A DNA stretch of 64,000 nt from Macquaria australasica (taxonomy: Eukaryota > Chordata > Actinopteri > Centrarchiformes > Percichthyidae). Numbering within the stretch: position 1 is the stretch's first letter; each line of letters starts with the position of its first letter. The DNA is taken from contig SEMN01000222.1 of the NCBI GenBank assembly GCA_005408345.1, positions 260,001-324,000 of the forward strand, written 5' to 3'. The position numbers were made by a program, and so were the translations under genes. This document shows positions 49,422-58,720 of this stretch, one piece after another. The notes under the pieces were generated by a model. It was not told where the DNA came from. It saw only the letters and a list, made by a program, of their open reading frames with translations, and did no database searches.

Positions 49422-49471
<50 letters not shown>

Positions 49472-52400
49472 CCTCATCATAAAAACCCTTATCTAGTAAA
49501 TGAATAACGAAATACAATTTGACTGACAGTTCAGAATCAAATTGTTATCGTACAGCTCTGCTAGTATGACAGGAGAGCAGCACACTTACGTAACTAAGCG
49601 ATTATGTAGTAAACATGCAATGTAAACACGTCTATTCAGACAACATAGACTTGCAAAAAGAATGCATTCAATCTATAGTCAGGAATTAGAATTTATTTGT
49701 ATATCTTTTATATCTTCTTCACTTGCTGTTGTTCAATATTAAACCTGCTTTATGACTAAACCATGACCAATAAAACATGGTGATATAGGTGTGAGAGGGA
49801 CCTGGCTCTTACCTGCCCAGCATTCTGTGGAGAGGGGAGGGGTTTGCCGTTGGCGTGGGGAGAGTGAGGACCTAGTTTACGCTCCAGGAAAACTTCCTTG
49901 CCGCAGGCATAGCACCACACTCGAAGCGTGGTCAGGTTCACTGTAAGGTTGTGCCTCGTCTCCTGCACACAAAGTTGTTCAAGAAAAAAGGATTTTGTGG
50001 ATATCAGACTGTTTAAACAAAGTGAAACAAAAAGACAATGTTAATATTTAGCCAAGAACAGCCGATAACGCACTTTCTTATCAGCGAGATGCTGCATAAT
50101 CTTCAACACAATCTACCAATCAACATCTAATTAGATAATCAACAGGTTGCTTTTGCTCTTATATAACAAATACAGGTGTCTGCCTAATCTAAGGCGTACA
50201 AACTGAACCTTTATGGAAAATTCTGGCACAGCTCAACAAAACGTAAAAAACCCAATAAGGCAATATCAGACCCTACCTCTTCTGTCCTATAAATAATAAT
50301 CTATTACTATGGTCTAGTGTATATCACTGACAAAATGAAAATGAATGTTATACAATGTCAGCATTATTGACAATGTTGATTTAGTAGTTTACGAGAAAAT
50401 ATACAGAAAACTAAAACTTCTACAAATCTAGATGTTCTACAGACAGGTGCACAGGAGCACTGAAACTCTGCAGCACATTTTTCTTTTAATTTAACCATTG
50501 CAGTTCTCATTTTACTTAAAATTTTAAAAAGGTGTTTAGACCGCAGTTAACAAATGTTTTATTGAATAATCTGCTGAGCACTGTCAATTAATCGTTTGGT
50601 CTATAAAATGTCAGAAAATGCCCACCTCAATTTCCTATTTTACTTGATCAAATTGTTGGTTTAGTTCGACCAAAAGTCCAAAACCCAAAGATATTCAGTT
50701 CATCATCACAAAGACAGAGAACAGCTGTAAAACCTCACAATTGAGGAAGAGGAACTACACCAGTTATGACATTTGTGGTTGAAAAATGACTTAACCGTAC
50801 TCGAAGCCTATCTATGTTTTTATTTTACTTTTTATTTTAAAAGTAAATTCCAGAGAAGCTGGCATTCAACACTAGCACTCACTTACTCATTTAAACAAAA
50901 TCAACCTCCTTAACCTCCCAAATACGAAAACAAATTTAACATACACTACTGCGTTTTACATTTTATTTTTAAGATCTTGGATCTTCAGAGCTGAATGTCT
51001 TAGGTTACAGGTTTGGGTAAAGGCAGAGTGGGGGTTGCAGCAGCAGGGACAGACTTTTACTGCTGTGGAAACATGGCCGAGTTCTGCTGACCCACTGCTG
51101 CTCCGACAAACACCAGCGGCCTGGCAGGTCGACAAGGAGACAGAACGTGAGCAACAGCCGAGCAGCAGACCCTGCATTATTCATCAGGGCCGCATTAGCC
51201 TTCACACAGCGGGGCAGGGCGGAGCTGGCACAGGGGGCACACCAGACTGAGCACAGCCATGAAACTCCCTAGCTTAAATAATTTAAGAAGGAAAGTATAC
51301 CAGGTAGGGCATTAATAACACGCTGGATTTATAGGGCTGTTTTTACCAGCCCACATAATGTTCTGCATTACAATTACAACAGTTTTGTAGCTTTCATAGA
51401 GATAATTTGTTATGTTAACTTACTTCTGGTGAGCTAAAATGTTCAATACCTTAAAAAAAAAACCATTGTATTCAAGTGAAACAAATCCTTAGTGCTCCCC
51501 CCACACACAGAATAATATTTGAGAAATGGTGTAAAACCTGTCTGAGCAAGTCAGCAACTCAAATTACGGTCACATATACGTGTCCAAAATAAACACCGCA
51601 AAAACATTTATGTTGCGGCACCAACTTAGATTCAACATCTGCTTCAGTGTGCGATCTCCTGATTTAGAAGCACGTTGGGTCTGGTTTTGTCTGCAAAAAT
51701 AATGTCAAGTCTCCTCTCTGGCCCTCAGCATTCAAGACATTACTGACCGAAATCAATAAGTAATAAGAAATGGCAACGGCCACTATTCTTCTCAGGGATT
51801 CTGTCAGGAGATTTGCAGTATTTGCTCAAATGCATGTAAAACCGGCTCAAGGACTGAGCAGCAAATCTGGTATTTTAAGAGGAGTACTGGTAGTCCAAAA
51901 GCAGCTGTAAGGTTGTGGTAACCTTCCAGTCCCTTATCTGCAATATGAAGAAGAATTTTAAACGTTTACCATTGCTTGAATTTGCTTCAGAAGTCCCTTT
52001 TGGTGCATAATGATGTTTAAAATACGATCTATATGTAAATACTAATTATGCATCCCATTTTGTTACCAAAAGTACACACAGAAGTGTCACCTGATATAAC
52101 ACCTTGAAACAGTCACTCATGTTTACTCGCAGTATAGTTTGACTAGCAGAGGCCCTCATTCACATATACTAATGCATACAGCAGTCTTTCTCATTGCATA
52201 GTCAAGAGATTAAAATGTTTCCCTCCCCTCAGGGCCTCCAACACACTAATTAAACATGGCCTTCTTTCTTACAAGACTTAAAGATGGCTTCCACTGAAAA
52301 AACACAAAAGGTGGCTGGAGAGCTGCACAGACAGATGTACTGGATAAGCGGACGCATGTAAAAGCCACTGATGATACCATTTAAAATCAGTCATGCAAAT

Positions 52401-54727
52401 ATTACATTTCTTTACCAGCACGCTCAGATTTCATCTGAGGGGAGGGCTCTACTTTTGAAGAGGTTTGCACTTGAACAGGCCCTTTCTGGACAACAGTTTG
52501 AGCAGCCATGCGGATACTAATAGGCAGAGCAAATTACACGTTTGCCTTCATATTCCTCCTTCTAACCCCACTTGGCCCTGGCGTGCTGGAGGAAAAAGCC
52601 TTCGTCAACACTGGGAACACCAGAGGCTGAGCAGCCAGGAGGGGCAGATACTGTAACCATGGAACTGACAGTACTACTAAATCTCCCCCACTTCCCAGAG
52701 GAATGGCAATTAATAATGGATGAGCAGCTGCTGAAATTGCACTGAATGTGGAGGTGTAGGCAGACAGAGCTGGCTTGGTGGTTTTTAACAATTCGTGCAC
52801 TTCAAAAGCTAAAAGATGCATGTGCAGGGTCTTAGATCGTGGAAAGAAAAATGTTAAAAATAAAGCTTTCTTGGTGGCAGTTTTATTCCAAGTCATAGCT
52901 CCTGAGACTCTGAAGTAGTACTCCTGCCCTGTCCTGCCATATGTGCCTCCTCTGCTTCTCTACCGACACCTCCGCCCCTCTTTTGGCTACATCTTTTTTC
53001 AATTCAGTCACATCCCTTCCTCTCTCTTTCCTGTGCATTAATTCATAAATCCCCGCTGTAAGGCATCAGTCTCGTTTGAGGTCTCTCACCTGCGAGTGCA
53101 CGGTGCTGTGGTCAGTGTGAGACTCTCCACAGCCAACATACGCACAGCCACTCTGGAGAGAAAAACAAACAGAGGATGCAAATGTTTCTTGGTGAGAAAC
53201 AAAGCGTTTTATTTCAAACATTTTTTTCCCCTCTTTCCTGGTGAGCATTGTCTTACCTCCAAACACGCCCACAAATTTGGTCCTCCAACTTTACAGTCTT
53301 GGCACTGGCCCTAGAAAAATACGAAGACACTCGGGTTAGAGTCACGTGTTTTTAAAATGAAAATCAGCGAGACAGCGGCAAAGACAGAAAAACAGAAAAA
53401 TTAGGCTTTGAATTCAGACTTGGTAAAGTGATATAAAAGGGTTTCTTTTAAGGACTTTTAAGACCTTTACCTGTTTCATGATCATAGCCGACATGTATGA
53501 TAAAACATATCATACATGTCGGCTATGATATGATTGAAATAATGAATTAAATGAATGTGACCTGGACCTCGATAAGCGGCATAAAATGGATGGATGGATG
53601 GATGGATTAACCAATGAATTTCATTAATTGATTTAAGTTTTTGCTAAAATTGACACTTGCCCATTATGAGTCGACGAGCTTCCTAGCTACTGTAGCTAGC
53701 GGTAGTGACAGTATTACAGCCACAGGTCTGATGGTGCTGACTGAAACGCCCCAAAAAAGGAATTGAACAGCCTCCACAACAATCCCACTTTTAGTTTATA
53801 GGTGTACAACGTCTCCTGACAGCCCGCAATCAGATACAAACACATTTTATAACTAATGTTACTCCCAAGAGCAAGATAAAATATTCACGACTTTTGAAGA
53901 TTAAATTCAAGACTTTTTAAGGCTTCTTTTTGACGAAACTGAATTTAGTGCCTTTTAAGTCTTTTCAAGGCCTGCAGATACCCTGTTTGTTATTAAAAGA
54001 TTTTAAAAAAGAGTAGTAAGTTATGAGTAGGGCAGTGGACAGGGTCATGATGGAGGCTCACCATGGATGTATAAAGAGAACTGGATACAGCGTCGGAGGC
54101 GGGGCCCCGTTCATTCCTATGAAAGCTGCTCAGTGGCACATGAAGCCAAAAAAGTTCGACTTCCCGGATATAAAATTACCCGGATCTTCCACATAGCTTC
54201 CACATTCTTGGCCCATAGAGCAAGCGCACTAGCTTTTCCTTTAACCCCGCCTCCAAACCACTAGGTCTCATGGGTCTCGGAAAAAGCGCACTAGCGCTTC
54301 CTTTAGCCCCGCCTCCCAACCGCGCCGTCTCAGGCTCACTCGCATGAATAGCAGTCACTCTATAACTCTGGATTCGGCTATTTATGCATTTTACAACTTT
54401 TAGGACATAATGATTTAAATAAGGGCTATTTAAGTGTCCATACTGGCTAGTTGTTGTACCTCAAAAAATATTATCTGCTGATTTACAGACGTCTCTTTCC
54501 CAATGCAAGTCTATGGGAAAAAGTTTCTTGGGGCCAGTGTGCATCACGTGACGGACACGGAAGTTGTAATTACACGGTTTGACCACTATGTTAAATTGGC
54601 TTCAAAGCCTGGCGCTCCTCCTGGGGGCTTGAGGGTCACTCACATGGGATTTCTGAATGAGTTCCTCCTTGGTGATCTCCCCCACGCAGTCCAGGTGGGG
54701 GCAGTCACAGCTGGACACTGGTGGCAT
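37646..54727 (-). CDS. usp33: Ubiquitin-specific protease 33 (complete)
   Basis: Twenty-three coding exons (listed separately) join in frame to 915 residues; human USP33 is 942. USP33 removes ubiquitin from targets such as DIO2, beta-2 adrenergic receptor, ROBO1 and CP110, and binds VHL. Order of domains: ZnF-UBP (about 7-115; [34 protein letters not shown]); USP catalytic domain with Cys box [16 protein letters not shown] (C165), an acidic and Ser-rich insert (about 255-440), the zinc-binding CLTC and CEKCKK pairs and His box [11 protein letters not shown] (H646); then two DUSP domains (about 690-890). The C-terminus is [11 protein letters not shown]. All catalytic motifs are intact. The start at 54727 matches the family N-terminus. 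Introns not listed separately contain nothing I recognise. Confidence 0.96.
38073..38141 (-). CDS. usp33: usp33 exon (end of second DUSP)
   Basis: 69 nt: [20 protein letters not shown] and RQ. Acceptor TTTAAG, donor CAAG|GTACTA. Confidence 0.93.
38142..38842 (-). other. usp33: usp33 intron
   Basis: 0.7 kb GT-AG intron, nothing recognised. Confidence 0.65.
38843..38945 (-). CDS. usp33: usp33 exon (second DUSP)
   Basis: [20 protein letters not shown] and [14 protein letters not shown], the WF.EWE..V motif of DUSP domains. Acceptor CTGTAG, donor AATG|GTAATT. Confidence 0.94.
38946..39571 (-). other. usp33: usp33 intron
   Basis: 0.6 kb, purine-rich (GGGA/GAGG) near the exon, otherwise nothing recognised. 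Confidence 0.65.
39572..39680 (-). CDS. usp33: usp33 exon (between DUSP domains)
   Basis: [20 protein letters not shown] and [16 protein letters not shown]. Acceptor CCCTGCAG, donor AGG|GTAAGC. Confidence 0.94.
39803..39884 (-). CDS. usp33: usp33 exon (first DUSP)
   Basis: [20 protein letters not shown] and WDHLYS, ending in a split Arg codon. Acceptor CATCAG, donor CAG|GTACAC. Confidence 0.93.
39885..41649 (-). other. usp33: usp33 intron with MITE copy
   Basis: 1.8 kb. A MITE of the GGGAACCACT-end family lies at about 40145-40425 (TTTCCAACCTGAGGGTCGGG at one end, GGGAATCACAAGTAGACTAA at the other). Nothing else was recognised. Confidence 0.65.
40145..40425 (-). mobile_element. MITE copy, GGGAACCACT-end family
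   Basis: The end GGTTTCCAACCTGAGGGTCG is the inverted form of the right end of the copies at 28835 and 34180. The body shares TCTTGTGAAACATTTGGGAT and GTTTCACCTCTTCAAG. Orientation is opposite to those copies. Confidence 0.65.
41650..41819 (-). CDS. usp33: usp33 exon (start of first DUSP)
   Basis: [40 protein letters not shown] and [16 protein letters not shown]. Acceptor GTCACAG, donor GGAG|GTGCGT. Confidence 0.95.
41952..42078 (-). CDS. usp33: usp33 exon: catalytic His box
   Basis: [20 protein letters not shown] then [21 protein letters not shown]. His646 is the catalytic histidine, and the Asp/Asn of the triad falls in the WYEFDD segment. Acceptor ATCCCAG, donor TATAA|GTAAGC. Confidence 0.96.
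42240..42420 (-). CDS. usp33: usp33 exon (USP core)
   Basis: [40 protein letters not shown] and [14 protein letters not shown]. Acceptor CTCCAG, donor AGCA|GTGAGT. Confidence 0.96.
42537..42582 (-). CDS. usp33: usp33 exon (46 nt)
   Basis: A short exon, A plus [15 protein letters not shown], recognised by frame continuity and family pattern. Acceptor CTCTTAG, donor GAG|GTATAC. Confidence 0.92.
42706..42739 (-). CDS. usp33: usp33 micro-exon (34 nt)
   Basis: GA plus [10 protein letters not shown] plus AA, carrying the second zinc-binding CEKCKK pair. Acceptor TTCTAG, donor AGAA|GTGAGT. Confidence 0.92.
42821..42891 (-). CDS. usp33: usp33 exon ([12 protein letters not shown])
   Basis: [20 protein letters not shown] and ELK. 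Acceptor TTCTCAG, donor AAGG|GTAAGC. From memory the human protein has a few extra residues just before WFWG; no such segment was found in the 105-bp intron next to it. Confidence 0.93.
42997..43169 (-). CDS. usp33: usp33 exon (USP core)
   Basis: [40 protein letters not shown] and YIK. Acceptor CTGTTAG, donor AAGAG|GTGTGT. Confidence 0.95.
43417..43532 (-). CDS. usp33: usp33 exon with first zinc-binding pair
   Basis: [20 protein letters not shown] and [18 protein letters not shown]. The donor CGG|GTTATT is weak, but it is the only one that keeps the frame into VSVTLENF. Confidence 0.93.
43691..43831 (-). CDS. usp33: usp33 exon (disordered insert)
   Basis: [40 protein letters not shown]. The Ser/Pro-rich insert within the USP domain is poorly conserved in the family. 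Acceptor CCACCAG, donor AAAG|GTACTT. Confidence 0.9.
43942..44386 (-). CDS. usp33: usp33 exon (QEF box and acidic insert)
   Basis: [20 protein letters not shown] is the conserved USP box after the Cys box. It is followed by an acidic, low-conservation insert with [16 protein letters not shown]. 148 codons. Acceptor CTCCAG, donor ATCAG|GTAATT. Confidence 0.95.
44387..45555 (-). other. usp33: usp33 intron
   Basis: 1.2 kb GT-AG intron with no recognised repeat or exon. Confidence 0.65.
45556..45634 (-). CDS. usp33: usp33 exon (USP core)
   Basis: [20 protein letters not shown] and RGYSQQ. Acceptor TTGCAG, donor CAG|GTGGGT. Confidence 0.95.
45970..46083 (-). CDS. usp33: usp33 exon (USP core)
   Basis: [20 protein letters not shown] and [17 protein letters not shown]. 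Acceptor CTACTGCAG, donor ACAG|GTAGGT. Confidence 0.95.
46084..47492 (-). other. usp33: usp33 intron
   Basis: 1.4 kb. No repeat family or exon was recognised. Confidence 0.65.
47493..47562 (-). CDS. usp33: usp33 exon: catalytic Cys box
   Basis: [20 protein letters not shown], with the nucleophile Cys165. Acceptor CCCTCAG, donor ACTG|GTGAGA. Confidence 0.96.
47563..49296 (-). other. usp33: usp33 intron
   Basis: 1.7 kb. No repeat family or exon was recognised. Confidence 0.65.
49297..49405 (-). CDS. usp33: usp33 exon (acidic linker)
   Basis: 36 codons: [20 protein letters not shown] and [16 protein letters not shown], linking the ZnF-UBP to the catalytic domain. A (TG)22 tract on the transcript strand lies 18 bases upstream of its acceptor. 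Confidence 0.93.
49424..49468 (-). repeat. (TG)22 upstream of a usp33 acceptor
   Basis: Plus-strand (CA)n, so (TG)n in usp33 pre-mRNA, followed by TTGTGCTGTTCGCTCCAG and the exon. Confidence 0.95.
49813..49962 (-). CDS. usp33: usp33 exon (end of ZnF-UBP)
   Basis: [20 protein letters not shown] and [11 protein letters not shown], then a Pro/Ser-rich stretch to QNAGQ. 50 codons, phase 0. Acceptor TGTGCAG, donor CAG|GTAAGA. Confidence 0.95.
49963..53089 (-). other. usp33: usp33 intron (3.1 kb)
   Basis: A partial, reversed copy of the GCTGCAAC-end MITE lies at about 50540-50780 (AATTAATCGTTTGGTCTATA, AAAGTCCAAAACCCAAAGAT). A GC-richer patch at 51010-51240 has no recognised exon. The rest shows nothing. 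Confidence 0.6.
50540..50780 (-). mobile_element. Partial hAT-type MITE (GCTGCAAC-end family)
   Basis: Blocks match the reverse complement of the copy at 62718-63070. Neither terminal repeat is intact. Confidence 0.6.
53090..53152 (-). CDS. usp33: usp33 exon (ZnF-UBP)
   Basis: 21 codons: [20 protein letters not shown] plus Q, with zinc ligands Cys and His. Acceptor CTCCAG, donor CAG|GTGAGA. Confidence 0.94.
53257..53310 (-). CDS. usp33: usp33 exon (ZnF-UBP)
   Basis: 18 codons: [18 protein letters not shown]. Acceptor TTTCTAG, donor GAG|GTAAGA. Confidence 0.94.
53445..53960. repeat. Dispersed repeat with TTTTAAG-type inverted ends
   Basis: One side begins AGGGTTTCTTTTAAGGACTT. The other ends TTTTCAAGGCCTGCAGATAC followed by CCTG. 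These look like eroded inverted ends of a known kind of fish repeat. Inside it are the perfect hairpin (53481-53529) and a (TGGA)5 tract (53587-53606). Confidence 0.45.
53481..53529. repeat. Perfect hairpin, 22-bp arms, 5-nt loop
   Basis: 53481-53502 is an exact reverse complement of 53508-53529, with loop AAACA. It lies within a dispersed repeat and is unrelated in sequence to the hairpins at 5011 and 9105. Confidence 0.9.
54055..54625. mobile_element. Dispersed repeat adjoining the usp33 first coding exon
   Basis: Contains ACTGGATACAGCGTCGGAGG near the left side, AATGCAAGTCTATGGGAAAA and TTACACGGTTTGACCACTAT. I recognise these as a common percomorph repeat. An internal partial duplication has CGCACTAGC...CCCCGCCTCC twice (about 54227 and 54289). 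Its right side ends about 20 bases from the splice donor of the exon 54644-54742. Confidence 0.6.
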
Positions 54728-54742
54728 CACTCACCCACAGGT
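54644..54742 (-). CDS. usp33: usp33 first coding exon (CDS 54644-54727)
   Basis: The start codon at 54725-54727 opens [20 protein letters not shown] and EELIQKSH, matching the family start before GQCQDC. The acceptor lies at 54743-54744 and its polypyrimidine tract is a (TC)n microsatellite. The donor is CCAT|GTGAGT. The bases 54728-54742 are 5'UTR. Confidence 0.9.
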
Positions 54743-54744
54743 CT

Positions 54745-54777
<33 letters not shown>
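54743..54777 (-). repeat. (TC)n forming the acceptor tract of usp33 exon
   Basis: Plus-strand (GA)n with one ACA interruption. In usp33 pre-mRNA this is the pyrimidine tract and acceptor directly before the start-codon exon. Confidence 0.93.
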
Positions 54778-54909
54778 GGACATTTTATTATTCACTATTT
54801 ATATTTTTTTTGTTTATATGTGACTTTTTGCTTTGGCAACATGTTTGATCCAAAACGCCATGCCAATAAAGCCAATTAAATTGAAAAAATTTAAAAATTG
54901 GGACAGAGA

Positions 54910-54973
<64 letters not shown>

Positions 54974-57900
54974 GGACGAAACAACACTCAGTACACAACT
55001 TGCATTTTAAGTCAGGTTACTACCTGAGCTCCTATTTATTTAAAAAAAAAAAAAACTATGCAGGATTTCTTGTTTTGAAAGAATGTTTATCGATCCCACA
55101 TTTGTTACTTGATAAGAGTAATAGGAGAAAAGAACAGCACAGAGGACAAGTAAAACAGTCAGACTACTGTAACCTGAATCGCCACCTCACGACATAAGTT
55201 TTTCCATGCCAAGTTCCTCTTATTATCAGCCACTGACAAGCCGAGCAGCACATCACACCACAGCTGTCAACAACTCATGTGGAACAAGCGGTGTCTGAAT
55301 GCCATCGCCACAAATGATCTGAGTGCTGACAATGCAGAAAAAAAACGCACTATTAGACTATTACATGTATGAACACGCTAGAGCGAAATCTTCTGCAAAC
55401 ACAGCCCAAATTACTCAATTCTGCTAATCACCAAAGCTCAACCAGTGAATCTGAAAACACGTCATGGAAACATTTTATTCCATTTCCCATGAAAGCAGGA
55501 TATAAAAGGATGGCCTGCTCTGGGACAAGCTCAGCAAATGTGCACAAACGTGGGTTATGTGCGCATAATCACCAGCACTGACTGACGGAGGCATTCAAAT
55601 GGATGATACCTCTGCTGCCGTGGGGGGACCTGTAGCTGCAGAGGGGTACCCTGATACAAACACCTTATCCAAGTTTTTGATCACTGTCTGCCATGTGTGC
55701 AGATGCATCATCAACTTAAGTTACATGATAGTTATTCAGTGAACTTAAAATTATGATTTTAAACATTGTGTTGACAAATCAACACTCAATCAGTAGAGAT
55801 GAGTGGCAGAAATGTTAAGGAATCAAAGGCACAAAACCACAGTACTAATGTTCTCATTAGCTCTGGCTTGTAGCCCATTTTATACTTTAATATACAGAAA
55901 AAAAGTAGAGCAGAATTGTCCTTTTTGGTCCACAAAAGCCTGTCTCTGGGGCAGTACGCTATACAAGTACAATATACACCCTTTCCGGCAAGTCAGTTTT
56001 TATACTCCTACCATTTGTACCTTTATACAATTATGTACCCCAACTTTGAACCCAGGTCTCTGCAGTGGCGTACAAGAGCTTTATGCCCCTTCTCTATACT
56101 CTGATAATACATGAAGTGTTATAACTGTGCTGACCAGCTTTGTAACATACTGACCCCAAGAATCTGTTTCAGTGTGAGAAAAACCATCCAAACCTTGCAT
56201 CAGATTACCTCGGGTGCTGGAAGATTTCTAGTGTAGTTTGAATTTAGGATGAATTGGTACAGATTTGTTCCGATCATAAATTACTTTATAGCTTCACGAT
56301 GGACTCCTGCTGTACTCCTATTTTCCAGTGTGGATGAAAAGAGGAAGATCAGCAGCTACCCGCCCTGTACAGTGAGATGACAGGAAACCACTGAAGGTTT
56401 CTAATATCAGGCTTCTTGAGAAGGCCGCAGCCCCATCCCTCCAGCTCATGAACTGCCTCGGATGGCCTTTAGGGGAGCAGGGGGATTCGCTTGGAGAGTG
56501 ACAGAGGACATGGGTTACTTTGCGGTCTGTCTATCATGAGTCCTGTATTTGAAGAACTGTTGCATCATAAAACAAACAACTGTCTGAGTATGAGCTCTGT
56601 CTCTTAAGAGACTAATTATACAAGCACGCTTTGGTCAATTCTTTTAAGACACATCCTCTCAGGGGAATAGGTGCATCTGTCAAAAACAAAGCACCTTTGA
56701 AACATGCTGTGAATGAATAGATGAAAATGTGAGGAAAGAAAACAGGAAATAAGAAAGTGAAAGCATTCACACTATTCCAAGAGTCATTACAGCTGTTAAT
56801 ATTTCACTCTTTATCTATACTGTCTTAAATGTGTAATAACGCTCATAAAAGAAACATTGATCATACTTTTATTTGTCTTTTTGAGCAACTTTCTCTGGCT
56901 GAAAAGGCCTCTTCAAACATGTAATGTCAATATATCGGTCACGCCACAAGAAAACACCACATCATTGAGGGTGTGACCACTTTGCCCGTGGCAAGGCTAC
57001 AAAGTGTGTGGACCTTGTTAGAGGTTGCACGTTGACATTCGGGCTTTCAAGGAGTGTTCAGGTGTGAATGACATGATGACAGGAGAGCCCAGCTCTCTAC
57101 TGTGCAGCACGTGATTCACATTTTAACCACACCAACATGATAAAAAACTTGCCCTGGGTGTCACAGCATACAACAAGCTTCTTCTGGCCTAAGATGCACA
57201 GCTTTGGCTTGCAAACAAACATATAAGACAGCTAACAAGAGCAAGTGTATGAGGAAAAGCACACAAGACATCACACCACCTGATATTTTGTGTGTTGACA
57301 AAGTGATCATTTGTGTTGATTCAGGGGTACCACAAATGCTGCTTGTTTGCAGAGGCAACACAATGATATTACTCTGCTGTGGATGCATACACACCATGTA
57401 TCCTAACAACAGCTCAAGTGGGAGATAAGCATGAACACAGGAGGAAGCTGCTCATCAGTTAAGCTCATGTTCAGTCTCGTACATGTCAATATGCCTGTTT
57501 CCTCACCCCATCAATGCTGTGACTCTAATCAGACTGGTTTACATAACGTTGAGTGAACGTGTAAGTAAATCCAAAACAAAGTGGTAAGACGCATGGTCAG
57601 CTACAGCTACATTTGTATTACAGGATCCTACAATTGCCCTGAACCTGACCTGCGCCTCCAACAGTGAACAGTCACTCGTCCATTACAGATAATAGTTACA
57701 CACCAGGAAATCGAATCAGCCGGTGGTTTCACTGTCAAGCCCTCGGCGATCACGCATTAGGCTGGTGAAGGCAAAGAATATCTATCCCAACTCTCTCACC
57801 ACCACCCCAATTACTCTCCAGGGGGGTTTAATTCTGCACAAAGAGGCGGTACAGTCAGGGTGGGGCGTCGACACAAACCGATGAAACCGATGTTGCCAGA

Positions 57901-58524
57901 GTCCGTGTTATCCTAATAAACTAAGACGCTAACTAATAATCCATTAACACTGCAAGGCACAACATTAGTAAACATAAGTAACCCAATACCACAGCTGAAG
58001 TAAAGTAGAACATCCACAAAAGGGCAACATTAGCCATCATGTTGAAAACGTAACGTTACCTGGCAGTATGTTTAGCTTACTAGCGACCAACTTACTTAGG
58101 ACAGGGTTTCAGCTAAGCGGCCGATTTAGTCTGCGGAAGATAAAGACAGCGTGCGTTACGGATAAGCGTGGCTCTGGCCTTGTCCACTGCTCAAATCGAG
58201 CTGTCAAAACCCGGGCGAGGCGCCGACAGCGCCGCAGGCTGACCAGCAACCTCTCGCCGTTAGCATTAGCCTCTCGGTCCATCAAACAATCGGCGATCAA
58301 AATAACCCCGTGCTTTACAAGCTAGCCACAACACTTGTACTGGCGCAAAAAGCAGGCGGTGGATAGGTTTAGTCACGTAAGGTAACGCTGGGGTAAGATG
58401 CTTCGCTACTGACAACCACCTCGCTAGTAACGTGCTAGCTGGTGTTAGCTCCTGTATTACATGATCGCCGATCCCCCCCCAAGCTGGCATCCAAAAAAAA
58501 AGCAACGTTAGCCTCGATCCCTAC
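54778..58524 (-). other. usp33: usp33 5' intron
   Basis: About 3.7 kb. It has a second interrupted (GA)n at 54905-54970. No other repeat family, exon or RNA gene was recognised. Confidence 0.6.
54905..54970. repeat. Interrupted (GA)n microsatellite
   Basis: GA units broken by two ACA interruptions. Arg-Glu readings through it are artefacts. Confidence 0.93.
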
Positions 58525-58720
58525 CTGCAAGAGACGACGTTTCTCGGGTAGATCCGATTGTGCTTGACGTCTCAGACCCAGATTCAGTCTGTATTTACAG
58601 ACATATTTCAAAGGGCAGTCCTTCACACGAACGATAGCCGCTCCTGTCGCTCGGCGCGGTTGCTAACGTTACAGCTGTCTCCGCCCCTTTCCGGTTAAGA
58701 AAATAAAACCCACTGTAAAC
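58440..58720 (-). promoter_or_regulatory. usp33: usp33 promoter and non-coding first exon
   Basis: A GC-rich block with, on the minus strand, AACCGGAAA (ETS core, 58688-58696) next to GGGGCGGAG (GC box, 58679-58687). A non-coding first exon would run from about 58670 to 58525 and end at the donor TTGCAG|GTAGGG. No TATA box is seen. The start site is not proven. Confidence 0.55.

Noticed and set aside
54898..55197. 99-codon reading rich in Arg-Glu
   Set aside because: It starts in and depends on the (GA)n microsatellite; no family pattern after it.
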